Shown here one piece after another: positions 39,534 to 48,009 of a DNA stretch of 64,000 nt (the first letter of the stretch is position 1; every line of letters begins with the position of its first letter). Source of the stretch: Pseudomonas sp966191535. Lineage in GTDB: Bacteria > Pseudomonadota > Gammaproteobacteria > Pseudomonadales > Pseudomonadaceae. The stretch lies in contig CBIGPF010000005.1 in assembly GCA_966191535.1 (NCBI GenBank), positions 4,952-68,951 of the forward strand, given 5' to 3'. A program made the translations under genes and the position numbers. A model generated the notes under the pieces. The model ran no database searches and had not been told where the DNA came from. It saw nothing but the letters and a program-made list of their open reading frames with translations.

Positions 39534-40523
39534 ATGAAGATTCTGGTCACCGGAGCCAGTGGGTTCATTGGCGGGCGATTCGCCCGTTTCGCCCTGGAGC
39601 AGGGGCTGGCGGTTCGGGTGAACGGACGTCGCGAGGAGGCGCTGCAACCGCTGGTGGCGCGCGGGGCCGAGTTCATGGCCGGTGACCTGTCGGACCCGGC
39701 GCTGGTCCGCGCACTGTGCAGCGGCGTCGATGCCGTGGTGCATTGCGCTGGCGCGGTGGGTGTGTGGGGCAGCCAGGCGTATTTCCACCAGGCCAACGTG
39801 ACCATGACCGAGTCGGTGGTCGAAGCCTGCCTCAAGCAGAAGGTGCGCCGGCTGGTGCACCTGTCGTCGCCGTCGATCTACTTCGATGGCCAGTCGCACG
39901 TTGGCATCACCGAGCAGCAGGTGCCCAGGCGTTTCGCCAACCACTATGGCTCGACCAAGTACCAGTCCGAGCTGGTCGCCCTCGGTGCCCAGGAGTTCGG
40001 CCTGGAGGTGCTGGCGCTGCGCCCGCGCTTCGTCACCGGCGCCGGCGACACCAGCATCTTCCCGCGGATGATCGCCGCGCACCGCAAGGGACGCCTGCGC
40101 ATCATCGGCCAGGGCCTGAACAAGGTCGACTTCACCAGCATCCAGAACCTCAACGACGCCCTGTTCGCCAGCCTGATGGCCGGTGAGGAGGCGCTCGGCC
40201 AGGCCTACAACATCAGCAACGGCCAGCCGCTGCCGCTGTGGGATGTGGTGAACTACGTGCTGCGCAGGCTGGACATGCAGCCGGTGGAGCGGCACATGCC
40301 CTATGGGCTCGCCTACAACCTGGCGCTGATCAACGAGGGCGTGTGCAAGGTCCTGCCCGGCCGTCCGGAGCCGACCCTGCATCGCCTGGGCATGGCGGTG
40401 ATGGCCAAGGACTTCTCCCTGGACATCTCCCGCGCCCGCCAGTACCTCGACTACGACCCGCAGAACAGCCTGTGGGATGCGCTGGACGAGTTCTGCGACT
40501 GGTGGCGGTTGCGCGGCGCGTAG
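39534..40523 (+). CDS. NAD-dependent epimerase/3-beta-HSD-like protein
   Basis: Extended short-chain dehydrogenase, 329 aa. It starts MKILVTGASGFIGGRFAR, the GxxGxxG loop, and has the catalytic pair YGSTK (Tyr-x3-Lys) with the upstream Ser in HLSSPSIYF. The ATG at 39534 has GGGAG 8 nt upstream. The second half (FTSIQNLNDA, YNISNGQPLPLWDV) fits sterol-dehydrogenase/epimerase relatives rather than sugar epimerases. It is divergent from the saccharopine-dehydrogenase-like gene; both may act on the same unknown small molecule. Confidence 0.85.
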   Translation: MKILVTGASGFIGGRFARFALEQGLAVRVNGRREEALQPLVARGAEFMAGDLSDPALVRALCSGVDAVVHCAGAVGVWGSQAYFHQANVTMTESVVEACLKQKVRRLVHLSSPSIYFDGQSHVGITEQQVPRRFANHYGSTKYQSELVALGAQEFGLEVLALRPRFVTGAGDTSIFPRMIAAHRKGRLRIIGQGLNKVDFTSIQNLNDALFASLMAGEEALGQAYNISNGQPLPLWDVVNYVLRRLDMQPVERHMPYGLAYNLALINEGVCKVLPGRPEPTLHRLGMAVMAKDFSLDISRARQYLDYDPQNSLWDALDEFCDWWRLRGA

Positions 40524-40537
40524 CGGCTGGCTCCGCC

Positions 40538-40614
40538 TGTAGGAGCGGGCATGGCGTGCTCCTACAGGATGGGCGCCGCAGCGGAACCGGTTCGCGAGCC
40601 AGCTCGCTCCTACA
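40538..40614. repeat. REP doublet
   Basis: TGTAGGAGCGGGCATGGCG with its inverse GTGCTCCTACA, then TTCGCGAGCCAGCTCGCTCC and TACA. Two REP arms in the gap between the convergent epimerase gene and the coiled-coil gene. Confidence 0.75.
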
Positions 40615-40623
40615 AGAGCAGCA

Positions 40624-40917
40624 TCAGCGAGAGGGGCGGGCACCGCCCCGCAGCGGGCCGGAGTACTGCTGGTCGCCGCCGCCCTGCATCGGCAGGAAGC
40701 TCGGCTCCTGCACCACACGGGGCAGCGTCACGCCGCTCAGCGCGCTGAGACGCTCGCCCAACTGGCGGGTTTCTTCCCGCGCGGAGTCGGCACAGGCACG
40801 CAGCATGCGCTCGATTGCGTCGCTCTGCTGGTACTGGATTTCCAGTGCCTGTTCTTCACGCAGACGGCGGCGCAGTTCGCGCATGCAATCCAGGATGGCC
40901 TTGTTGAGTTCGATCAC
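40624..40917 (-). CDS. Small coiled-coil protein (GTG start)
   Basis: A 97-aa hydrophilic protein. The start is a GTG (40917) preceded by GGGAGG with about 8-nt spacing; an upstream ATG would add 13 Arg/Gly-rich residues across that ribosome site. The N-terminal two-thirds is a strong amphipathic helix (IELNKAILDCMRELRRRLRE, then EETRQLGERLSAL), likely coiled coil, followed by a Gly/Pro-rich tail. No signal or membrane segment. Function unknown; it lies between the epimerase and the divergent membrane coiled-coil gene. Confidence 0.65.
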   Translation of the reverse strand: MIELNKAILDCMRELRRRLREEQALEIQYQQSDAIERMLRACADSAREETRQLGERLSALSGVTLPRVVQEPSFLPMQGGGDQQYSGPLRGGARPSR

Positions 40918-41166
40918 CCGACTTCCTCCCCGCGAAGGGCGCCAAAGCGGCGCCAAGTAACGGGAGCAGGAGCAAGGGGCGTGCCACGATGTCGCAAAGC
41001 CACTATTGGCGGGTCGCCTGGGGAACTGCGACCTCCGTCACGTGTCTTCTGTGCGCCGACGAGGTGCGTGACGCCCTGTGATGGCACGCTGCTCTCAGAG
41101 TCATGCGAACGGATATACTGCGCCCTGCGCAGGCAACACGCCGCTTTATCCCCACAGGTTCATTCC

Positions 41167-42006
41167 ATGCGTAACGACACGTTCGACGAATTCGATGATG
41201 TGCCCCATCTGTCCACCGACGCCGCGGATCGCGACGAGTTCGGTCACCACCCGCGCCGCGTGGTCGAGCCCGATGGCCGTCCTGCGCGCCAGCCGACAAA
41301 GCGCGGCGGCGGTACCGGCGCGCTGTGGGCGCTGGTCGCAGCCATGGCCATCGCACTGGCCGGTGTGGGCTGGTGGAGCCACCAGCAGTTGCTGCTCATG
41401 GAGCAGCAACTGATCGCCACCCAGGAAAGCTTCGCCAAGATCAGCGAGGAAGCCGCCGGTCGCCTGGATGACATCCGTGGCAAGTTCGTTGCCAATGAAT
41501 CCAACGGCACCACCGACCGCGAGGCGCTGAAGCTGCAGGTCAAGCAATTGCAGGGCCGCCTGGCCGAGCAGGCCAAGGCGCAGCAGACGTCCCTGTCGGA
41601 GTTCGATGGCGCCCAGGGCAAGCGCCTGGCGCAGGTCAGCGCGGACCTCAAGGCTCAGCAGGAGAGCGCCGCGCTGCTGATGCAGCAACTCGACGTCAAG
41701 CTCAAGTCCATCACCGACGAGCAGGCCAAGTTCAAGAACGTGCAGGCCGACCTCGCCAGCGCCAACCAGCAGATCCAGGCGCTGAACACCGAGATCGCCA
41801 ATCTGAAGAAACAAGGCAACCAGAGCCAGGCGATCAAGAGCGTCCAGGATGACCTGATGCTGCTGCGCGCCGAGGTCGACGGTCGCCAGGGCCAGGCCAG
41901 CAGCGATACCAAGGAGTTCGACGTGTTCCGCATCCAGGTGATGCGCAACATCAATACCCTGCAGCAGCAGGTGCAGAACCTCCAGCAGCAGCTAAGCACC
42001 CGCTGA
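41167..42006 (+). CDS. Membrane-anchored coiled-coil protein
   Basis: A 279-aa protein with an acidic cytoplasmic N-terminus (residues 1-45), one transmembrane helix (GALWALVAAMAIALAGVGWW, about 49-70) and a long C-terminal coiled coil rich in Gln, Lys and Glu (about 72-279). The topology suggests a periplasmic rod. A TATACT -10 candidate is at 41114. The ATG at 41167 is chosen because the preceding 62 codons of open frame are Arg/Cys-rich and lie across the promoter. Function unknown; a cell-envelope scaffold is possible. A terminator follows. Confidence 0.75.
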   Translation: MRNDTFDEFDDVPHLSTDAADRDEFGHHPRRVVEPDGRPARQPTKRGGGTGALWALVAAMAIALAGVGWWSHQQLLLMEQQLIATQESFAKISEEAAGRLDDIRGKFVANESNGTTDREALKLQVKQLQGRLAEQAKAQQTSLSEFDGAQGKRLAQVSADLKAQQESAALLMQQLDVKLKSITDEQAKFKNVQADLASANQQIQALNTEIANLKKQGNQSQAIKSVQDDLMLLRAEVDGRQGQASSDTKEFDVFRIQVMRNINTLQQQVQNLQQQLSTR

Positions 42007-42020
42007 TTTTCCTGCAGGCG

Positions 42021-42055
42021 AAAAGCCCCCGCACCGACAGGTCCGGGGGCTTTTT
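42021..42055 (+). terminator. Rho-independent terminator
   Basis: AAAAGCCCCCG, 12-nt loop, CGGGGGC, TTTTT. It starts 14 nt after the coiled-coil gene and insulates the feo promoter. Confidence 0.85.
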
Positions 42056-42092
42056 GTTGGCCATCCCTCTTTCGGGGTAGTCACGGCAATTC

Positions 42093-42158
42093 TTGTCTTG
42101 AATCAGTTTCAGGGGCGGCGTCGAGGCGAATAATCGCTAACAAATGAGAGTCATTCTG
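42093..42158 (+). promoter_or_regulatory. feo upstream region: Anr-like and Fur-like boxes
   Basis: An Anr-like site TTGTC-TTGA-ATCAG (42093-42106) matches 7 of 10 defined bases of TTGAT-N4-ATCAA. A Fur-like site at 42140-42158 (ACAAATGAGAGTCATTCTG) matches 12 of 19 bases of the Fur consensus. Ferrous iron uptake genes are commonly induced without oxygen and repressed by iron, so both sites fit the downstream feoABC operon. Confidence 0.55.
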
Positions 42159-42196
42159 ATTCTCCCCTTGTTCGATCATTCGCCCGGAGGCTTCCC

Positions 42197-42424
42197 ATGC
42201 ACGATCTTCAAGCGCAACGCCGGTACCGCATCGCCGGCTACCGGCCCGGGATCGGCGCCGCCTTCCGTCAGCGGCTGTTCTCCATGGGGCTGCTGCCCGG
42301 TGCCGAGCTCCAGGTGCGCCGCGTGGCGCCACTGGGCGATCCGGTGCAGGTGGATACCCGCCAGTGCAGCCTGGTGCTGCGCCGCCGCGACCTGGCCTTC
42401 CTCCAGCTCGAAGCGCAGGACTGA
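42197..42424 (+). CDS. feoA: Ferrous iron transport protein FeoA
   Basis: Small SH3-like cytoplasmic protein, 75 aa, that supports FeoB function. The core RIAGYRPGIGAAFRQRLFSMGLLPGAELQVRRVAPLGDPV is typical of FeoA. GGAGG lies 6 nt before the ATG. feoB begins 6 nt after its stop codon, so the two are in one operon. Confidence 0.94.
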   Translation: MHDLQAQRRYRIAGYRPGIGAAFRQRLFSMGLLPGAELQVRRVAPLGDPVQVDTRQCSLVLRRRDLAFLQLEAQD

Positions 42425-42430
42425 TCGACC

Positions 42431-44725
42431 ATGGACGAACTGCGCATCGGCCTGATCGGCAACCCCAACGCGGGCAAGACCACCCTGTTCAACCAGCTCA
42501 CCGGTTCACGCCAGCGCGTCGGCAACTGGGCCGGGGTTACCGTGGAGCGCAAGGAAGGCAGCTTCCGCACCGCGCGCCACAACGTGCGCCTGGTGGACCT
42601 GCCGGGCACCTACTCGCTGACCACGCTGTCGACCCAGGCCTCGCTGGACGAGCAGATCGCCCGGCGCTGCATCGTCGATGGCGAGGTGGACGTACTGGTC
42701 AATGTGGTGGACGCCACCAACCTGGAGCGCAACCTCTACCTCACCGTGCAACTGCGCGAGATGGGCCTGCCCTGCGTGGTGGCGCTGAACATGCTCGACA
42801 TCGCCCGCACCCAGGGCCTGAACATCGACCGCGAGGCGCTGGCGCAGGAGCTGGGTTGCCCGGTGGTGCCGCTGGTGTCGACCCGCGGCGAAGGCATCGA
42901 TGCGCTGAAGGACGCCATCGATGGCCTGGTCGACCAGCCGCCGCTGCAGGTGCCGTATCCGGCGGCCCTGCGCAATGCCGTCACCCAGTTGTTGCCTGCC
43001 GATGCACCGCCGACCCAGGCCTGGATGGCCCTGCTGGCGCTGGAAGGCGACTTGCACAGCGCCCGTCAGCTCAAGCTCGACCCGGCAAGTCTGCAGGCCG
43101 CGCGCGACGCGATTCGCTGCGCCTGTGGCGAGGACCCGGAGCTGCTGCTGGTCGATGCGCGCTACCGGCTGATCGGCGAACTCTGCGAACGCGCCAGCAA
43201 CCATCGCGAGGCCGCGCCGCATCGTCTGACGCAGCTGCTCGACAGCATCGCGCTGAACCGCTGGCTGGGCATCCCGGTGTTCCTCTTCGTGATGTACCTG
43301 ATGTTCTTCTTCGCCATTACCCTGGGCGGTGCGCTGCAGCCGATCTTCGACCAGGGCTCCTCGGCCCTCTTCATCGATGGCATCCAGTGGCTGGGCGCCC
43401 GCACCGGCGCGCCGGACTGGCTGACCGCACTGCTGGCCCAGGGCCTGGGCGGCGGCATCAACGCGGTGCTGCCGCTGATCCCGCAGATCGGCCTGATGTA
43501 CCTGTTCCTCGCGTTGCTCGAAGACTCCGGCTACATGGCTCGCGCCGCCTTCGTCATGGACCGACTGATGCAGGCCCTCGGCCTGCCGGGCAAATCCTTC
43601 GTTCCGCTGATCGTCGGTTTCGGCTGCAACGTGCCGTCGATCATGGGCACCCGCACCCTGGATAACCCGCGCGAGCGCCTGATGACGTCGATGATGGCGC
43701 CGTTCATGTCGTGCGGTGCGCGGCTGGCGATCTTCGCCGTGTTCGCCGCGGCCTTCTTCGGCCAGAACGGCGCGCTGGCGATCTTCTCGCTGTACCTGCT
43801 GGGTATCGTCGTCGCGGTGCTCACCGGCCTGCTGCTCAAGCACACGCTGATGCGCGGCGAGGCCTCGCCGTTCGTCATGGAGCTGCCGCTGTACCACGTA
43901 CCGCACCTGCGCAGCCTGTTGCTGCAGACCTGGATGCGCCTACGTGCCTTCGTGGTCCGCGCGGGGACTGTGATCATCCTGGTCAGCCTGGTGATCGGCG
44001 GTCTCAACAGCGTCACCCTCGACGGCCGTCCGGTGCAGGGCGACATCGCCGACTCGGCGCTGGCCAGCCTCAGCCACAAGGTCACGCCGCTGCTCAAACC
44101 CATGGGCGTGCACGAGGACAACTGGCAGGCCACGGTCGGCCTGGTCACCGGCGCACTGGCCAAGGAAGTGGTGGTCGGCACGTTGAACACCCTGTACACC
44201 GCCGAGCATATCCAGGGCGAAGCCTTCGATGCCGACGGCTACGATCTCTGGGGCCAGCTGAAACAGGCCGGCGCGGATACGCTGGCTGGCCTGCGCGACT
44301 CGTTCAGCCTCAGCGTGCTGGCCAACCCGGTGGCCGCGAGCATGGCCGACGGCGAGATGGAGGAGGGCTCAATGGGCACCTTCGCCGCCAAGTTCGGCAG
44401 CCCCCTGGCCGCCTACGCGTACCTGGTCTTCGTGCTGCTCTATGTGCCCTGCGTGGCGACCCTCGGCGCACTGACCCGCGAGAGCGGTCGCGGCTGGATG
44501 ACCTTCTCGGTGTTCTGGGGCCTCAACGTCGCCTACTCGCTGGCTACCCTCTGCTACCAGGTCTTCAGCTTTGCCCAGCATCCGCAGTACAGCGCTGTGG
44601 CCATCGGTCTGGTGCTGGCGTTCAACCTGGTGCTGTTCCTGATCCTGCGCTGGGTCGGTCGGCGTGGCCTGGAGCTGGAGGGCGAACGTGAACTGCGCCC
44701 GGCCCCGGCGGGGAGCTGCCACTGA
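42431..44725 (+). CDS. feoB: Ferrous iron transporter FeoB
   Basis: GTP-driven Fe(II) permease, 764 aa. The N-terminal G domain has G1 GNPNAGKTT (residues 10-18), G3 DLPGTYSL, G4 NMLD and G5-like STRGEGI. A helical S domain follows, and then the polytopic C-terminal domain with the two Gate motifs, including the Cys-containing GFGCNVPSIMGTR. Length and order are standard. It stops in a TGATG overlap with feoC. Uptake by this system matters most when ferrous iron is available, that is at low oxygen. Confidence 0.97.
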   Translation: MDELRIGLIGNPNAGKTTLFNQLTGSRQRVGNWAGVTVERKEGSFRTARHNVRLVDLPGTYSLTTLSTQASLDEQIARRCIVDGEVDVLVNVVDATNLERNLYLTVQLREMGLPCVVALNMLDIARTQGLNIDREALAQELGCPVVPLVSTRGEGIDALKDAIDGLVDQPPLQVPYPAALRNAVTQLLPADAPPTQAWMALLALEGDLHSARQLKLDPASLQAARDAIRCACGEDPELLLVDARYRLIGELCERASNHREAAPHRLTQLLDSIALNRWLGIPVFLFVMYLMFFFAITLGGALQPIFDQGSSALFIDGIQWLGARTGAPDWLTALLAQGLGGGINAVLPLIPQIGLMYLFLALLEDSGYMARAAFVMDRLMQALGLPGKSFVPLIVGFGCNVPSIMGTRTLDNPRERLMTSMMAPFMSCGARLAIFAVFAAAFFGQNGALAIFSLYLLGIVVAVLTGLLLKHTLMRGEASPFVMELPLYHVPHLRSLLLQTWMRLRAFVVRAGTVIILVSLVIGGLNSVTLDGRPVQGDIADSALASLSHKVTPLLKPMGVHEDNWQATVGLVTGALAKEVVVGTLNTLYTAEHIQGEAFDADGYDLWGQLKQAGADTLAGLRDSFSLSVLANPVAASMADGEMEEGSMGTFAAKFGSPLAAYAYLVFVLLYVPCVATLGALTRESGRGWMTFSVFWGLNVAYSLATLCYQVFSFAQHPQYSAVAIGLVLAFNLVLFLILRWVGRRGLELEGERELRPAPAGSCH

Positions 44726-44994
44726 TGGCCACGGCGATCGCAGTACGCAACCTGCTCGGCGAGATGGGCGAGGCGGATGTGCCGACCCTGGCCCAGCGCC
44801 TGGGTGCCTCGAAGGCTTTGCTCGAAGCACTGCTGGAACGGCTGATGGCGATGGGCGTGGTGGAAAAGATCGCGCCCGAACCGGCGGCCTGCGGGAGTTG
44901 CAAGGGTTGTGCGGAGGCAACGCGGTGTTCGACGACGGGGTATCGCCTGGCCGGTCGCTCTGTGGCTGTCCCGCTGCGCTGGAATAATGCGTAG
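44725..44994 (+). CDS. feoC: FeoC-like transcriptional/Fe-S protein
   Basis: Small winged-helix protein, 89 aa, encoded last in the feo operon with the start codon sharing a base with the feoB stop (TGATG). The N-terminal half forms a LysR-like winged helix (VRNLLGEMGEADVPTLAQRL) and the C-terminal half carries the Cys cluster CGSCKGCAEATRC, which in relatives binds an oxygen-sensitive [4Fe-4S] cluster. It may stabilise or regulate FeoB. Confidence 0.85.
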   Translation: MATAIAVRNLLGEMGEADVPTLAQRLGASKALLEALLERLMAMGVVEKIAPEPAACGSCKGCAEATRCSTTGYRLAGRSVAVPLRWNNA

Positions 44995-45180
44995 GGCGGA
45001 TAAACCCGTACCGGGTTATCCGCCAGAACGGCGGCTTTTCGTAGGAGCGAGCTTGCTCGCGAACAGGCCCAGTCGCGATGCCGGGAGGCTCGCGCGCAAG
45101 CGCGCTCCTACAGGTAACTCCGGGCGCCCATTGTAGGAGCGGGCCACGCCCGCGATCGCGCGCATGGCGCGCTCCAGCAG
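44989..45180. repeat. Cluster of REP-type palindromes after feoC
   Basis: Three neighbouring elements: GTAGGGCGGATAA/TTATCCGCC (44989-45023), a GTAGGAGCGAGC...GCGCTCCTAC pair (45041-45112) and TGTAGGAGCGGGCC with an inverse CGCGCTCC (45132-45180). They fill most of the feoC-xenB gap. Confidence 0.75.
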
Positions 45181-45205
45181 GTCGGCTGCGAATTTTCAGG
45201 ACAAC

Positions 45206-45238
45206 AAAAAGGGCGCCTTCGCAAGAAGGCGCCCTTTT
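45206..45238. terminator. Bidirectional terminator between feoC and xenB
   Basis: AAAAGGGCGCCTTC, loop GCAA, GAAGGCGCCCTTTT: a perfect 14-bp stem with A-run and T-run on opposite sides, so it can end transcription from both strands. Confidence 0.9.
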
Positions 45239-45259
45239 CATTGGGGCTGGAACCCGCCG

Positions 45260-46309
45260 TTATAGGCGCGGGTAATCCAGGTAACCGACCGGGCCCTTGC
45301 CGTAGAAGGTTTCCGGGTGCGGTTCGTTCCAGGCGGCGCCTTTTTCCAGGCGGGTCACCAGGTCCGGGTTGGCGATGAATGGGATGCCGAAGGCGACTGC
45401 GTCGGCCTTGCCGCTTTCCAGCCACTCGTTGGCGGTGTCCTTGGTGAAGCGCTCGTTGGCGATGTACACGCCACCGAAGATTTCCTTCAGTTTCGGGCCG
45501 ATGCTGTCGTCACCGGCCTTCTCGCGGGTGCAGATGAACGCCACGCCGCGCTTGCCCAGCTCGCGGGCTACGTAGCCGAAGGTGGCCAGCGGGTCGGCGT
45601 CGCCCATGTCATGGGAGTCCATGCGCGGAGCCAGGTGCACGCCGACGCGGCCGGCACCCCAGACGCCGATCACGGCATCGGTGACTTCCAGCAGCAGACG
45701 CGCGCGGTTTTCCACCGAGCCACCGTACTGGTCGGTGCGCTGGTTGGTGCTGCTCTGCAGGAACTGGTCGAGCAGGTAGCCGTTGGCGCCGTGTACTTCC
45801 ACGCCATCGAAACCGGCGGCCTTGGCGTTCTCGGCACCGACGCGGTAGGCCTCGACGATGTCGGCGATTTCTTCGGTTTCCAGGGCGCGCGGGGTGACGA
45901 ATTCCTTGATCGGACGTACCAGGCTGACGTGGCCGGCCGGCTTGAGGGCGCTCGGCGCTACCGGCAGTTCACCGTTCAGGTACAGCGGGTCGGAAACGCG
46001 GCCCACGTGCCACAGCTGGAGCATGATGCGACCGCCGTTGGCGTGCACGGCCTTGGTGATGTTGGTCCAGCCGCGCACCTGGTCGTCGGACCAGATGCCG
46101 GGGGTGTCCGGGTAGCCGACACCCATCGGGGTCACCGAGGTGGCCTCGCTGAGGATCAGGCCGGCGTCGGCGCGCTGGACGTAGTACTCGGCCATCAGCG
46201 CGTTGGGCACGCGGCCTTCGTCGGCGCGGCAGCGGGTCAGCGGGGCCATGATGATGCGGTTGGGCAGTTCCAGGTCACCGATGACGATGGGATCGAAAAG
46301 CGTGGTCAT
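45260..46309 (-). CDS. xenB: Old Yellow Enzyme, xenobiotic reductase XenB-like
   Basis: FMN-dependent ene-reductase of the OYE family, 349 aa as in pseudomonad XenB. FMN-site signatures are MAPLTRCRA near the N-terminus, QLWHVGRVS, and VEVHGANGYLLDQFL with the substrate-binding His and Asn. The RTDQYGGSVENRARLL block is also diagnostic. It reduces activated alkenes, nitro-esters and similar compounds with NADPH. It is last in a leftward group with an MFS gene and an arsR-type regulator, suggesting induction by an electrophile and export of products. Confidence 0.93.
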   Translation of the reverse strand: MTTLFDPIVIGDLELPNRIIMAPLTRCRADEGRVPNALMAEYYVQRADAGLILSEATSVTPMGVGYPDTPGIWSDDQVRGWTNITKAVHANGGRIMLQLWHVGRVSDPLYLNGELPVAPSALKPAGHVSLVRPIKEFVTPRALETEEIADIVEAYRVGAENAKAAGFDGVEVHGANGYLLDQFLQSSTNQRTDQYGGSVENRARLLLEVTDAVIGVWGAGRVGVHLAPRMDSHDMGDADPLATFGYVARELGKRGVAFICTREKAGDDSIGPKLKEIFGGVYIANERFTKDTANEWLESGKADAVAFGIPFIANPDLVTRLEKGAAWNEPHPETFYGKGPVGYLDYPRL

Positions 46310-46339
46310 TGCGTTACTCCGGGGCGTGAGAGGGGAGGA

Positions 46340-47503
46340 TCAATCGAGGACGGTTTGGGGCTGGTTGGGCTTGCCGCTGAAGGCGATCATCACCGCGATC
46401 AGCGCGAGTACGGAGAGCACGGCGCCGGCCAGGGGCACGCGGGTCAGGCCCAGGCCGTGGTCGATGACGCTGCCACCGACCCAGGCGCCGATGGCGTTGC
46501 CGACGTTGAAGGCGCCGATGTTCAGGGTGGCGACGAGGTTCGGTGCGGCGCCGCCGACGCGTACCACGTTGACCTGCAGGGCGGGCACTGCGGCGAAGGC
46601 CGCGGCGGCCCAGATGAACAGGGTGATCTCGGCGGGGATCAGCGAGGCGCTGGTCCAGCTCAGGACGGTGGAAACCACCGCCATGGTGGCGAACACGCCG
46701 GCCAGGGTGGTGCCCAGGCGCCAGTCGGCGAGGCGGCCGCCGAGGATGTTGCCCAGGGTCAGGCCGAGGCCGATCAGCACCAGGCTCCAGGTGATGCCAC
46801 GCGGAGAGACCTGGGTGATTTCGCCCAGCAGCGGCGCTACGTAGGTGAACAGGGCGAAGACTGCGGCCGAGAACAGCACGGTGGTGCCCAGCGCCAGCCA
46901 CAGCGGGCCGTTGCGCAGCGCGGCGACTTCCTTGCGCATGTCCACGGCTTCTTCGTCGTGCTTCTTCGGCAGCACGCTCCACAGGCCGATCAACGCGAAG
47001 ACGCCAATCAGCGTCACTGCCCAGAACGGCGAGCGCCAGCCGGCGATCTGCCCCAGCGCGGTGCCGGCCGGTACGCCGAGCACGTTGGCCAGGGTCAGCC
47101 CGGTGAACATCAGGGCGACGGCGGATGCCTTGCGGTTGGCCGGCACGAGGCTGGCGGCGACCACCGAGCCGATGCCGAAGAAGGCGCCGTGACACAGGGC
47201 GGTGATGATTCGCGCCAGCATCAGCAGGCCGTAGTTGGCGGCTACCGCACAGAGCAGGTTGCCGAGGATGAAGATGCCCATGAGCATCAGCAACGCGGTC
47301 TTGCGCGGCAGGCGGGCGGTGAGCAGGGCCATGATCGGCGCGCCGATGGCGACGCTGAAGGCGTAGCCGCTGACCAGCCAGCCGGCGGCGGGAATGGTCA
47401 CGGAGAGATCGCCCGCGACCTCGGGCAGCAGGCCCATGATCACGAATTCCGTGGTGCCGATGGCAAACGCGGACAAAGCGAGGACGAGAAGCGAAGTGGG
47501 CAT
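46340..47503 (-). CDS. MFS transporter (DHA1 family)
   Basis: Drug:H+ antiporter-like permease, 387 aa, about 12 transmembrane helices. The N-terminus LLVLALSAFAIGTTEFVIMGLLPEVA is the hallmark of the AraJ/YdhP-type DHA1 family. AGGAG precedes the ATG. It lies between the arsR-type regulator and xenB on the same strand, with 47-bp and 30-bp gaps, so co-regulation is likely. Substrate unknown. Confidence 0.88.
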   Translation of the reverse strand: MPTSLLVLALSAFAIGTTEFVIMGLLPEVAGDLSVTIPAAGWLVSGYAFSVAIGAPIMALLTARLPRKTALLMLMGIFILGNLLCAVAANYGLLMLARIITALCHGAFFGIGSVVAASLVPANRKASAVALMFTGLTLANVLGVPAGTALGQIAGWRSPFWAVTLIGVFALIGLWSVLPKKHDEEAVDMRKEVAALRNGPLWLALGTTVLFSAAVFALFTYVAPLLGEITQVSPRGITWSLVLIGLGLTLGNILGGRLADWRLGTTLAGVFATMAVVSTVLSWTSASLIPAEITLFIWAAAAFAAVPALQVNVVRVGGAAPNLVATLNIGAFNVGNAIGAWVGGSVIDHGLGLTRVPLAGAVLSVLALIAVMIAFSGKPNQPQTVLD

Positions 47504-47550
47504 GTGCCTGCTCCTGGAGAGTGGGATTGTCTTGGCTGGCAGTAGCCGGG

Positions 47551-47880
47551 TTACAGCGCTTCGCTCAGGTGGCGAACAAAGGCCTGGATGGTTTCTTCAT
47601 TGCGTTTGAAGAAGTTCCACTGGCCGACTTTTCGACTGGTCACCAGGCCCGCGCGCTGGAGGGTGGCCAGATGCGCGGAGACGGTGGATTGCGACAGACC
47701 GGTGCGCTGGTCGAACTTGCCGGCGCAGACGCCGATCTCGAAGGATTGGTGCTCCTGCTCGACGAAGAACTGCTCGGGGTCCTTGAGCCAGTGCAGCATG
47801 TCGCGCCGCACCGGGTGGGCCAGGGCCTTGAAGATTTCGTCGAGGTCGATACCAGGATCGAGAGTGGGTTGTTCAGTCAT
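47551..47880 (-). CDS. ArsR-family transcriptional regulator
   Basis: Winged-helix repressor, 109 aa. The helix-turn-helix RTGLSQSTVSAHLATLQRAGLV is of the ArsR/SmtB type, and the N-terminal FKALAHPVRRDMLHWL is diagnostic. A Cys lies before the recognition helix (IGVCAGKFDQ), but no classic CxC metal site is seen, so an electrophile or redox signal is more likely than arsenic. The start may be 3 codons upstream (47889); neither has a strong ribosome site. It heads the unit MFS-xenB and is preceded by a dyad operator. Confidence 0.85.
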   Translation of the reverse strand: MTEQPTLDPGIDLDEIFKALAHPVRRDMLHWLKDPEQFFVEQEHQSFEIGVCAGKFDQRTGLSQSTVSAHLATLQRAGLVTSRKVGQWNFFKRNEETIQAFVRHLSEAL

Positions 47881-47893
47881 GGGGCACATCGGT

Positions 47894-47935
47894 ATATCGC
47901 GTTGGGACGAACTATATATCGGTCAAAAGCGATAT
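47894..47935. promoter_or_regulatory. ATATCG operator repeats upstream of the arsR-type gene
   Basis: ATATCG-N8-CGATAT forms a perfect dyad at 47916-47935, and a further ATATCGC copy is at 47894-47900, close to the start codon. A symmetric site like this just upstream of an ArsR-family gene is a likely autoregulatory operator. Confidence 0.6.
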
Positions 47936-48009
47936 GAATTCGTTTGGGGCGATAGTAATGATCGACACCCGTGATAGTAGCCGCTGACCACCCGCGCTAC
48001 TCTCTGCCC

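Noticed and set aside
38265..40718. Extended 817-codon version of the saccharopine-dehydrogenase-like gene
   Set aside because: The natural N-terminus with its NAD(P) loop is at 39326; the upstream part is opposite the epimerase gene.
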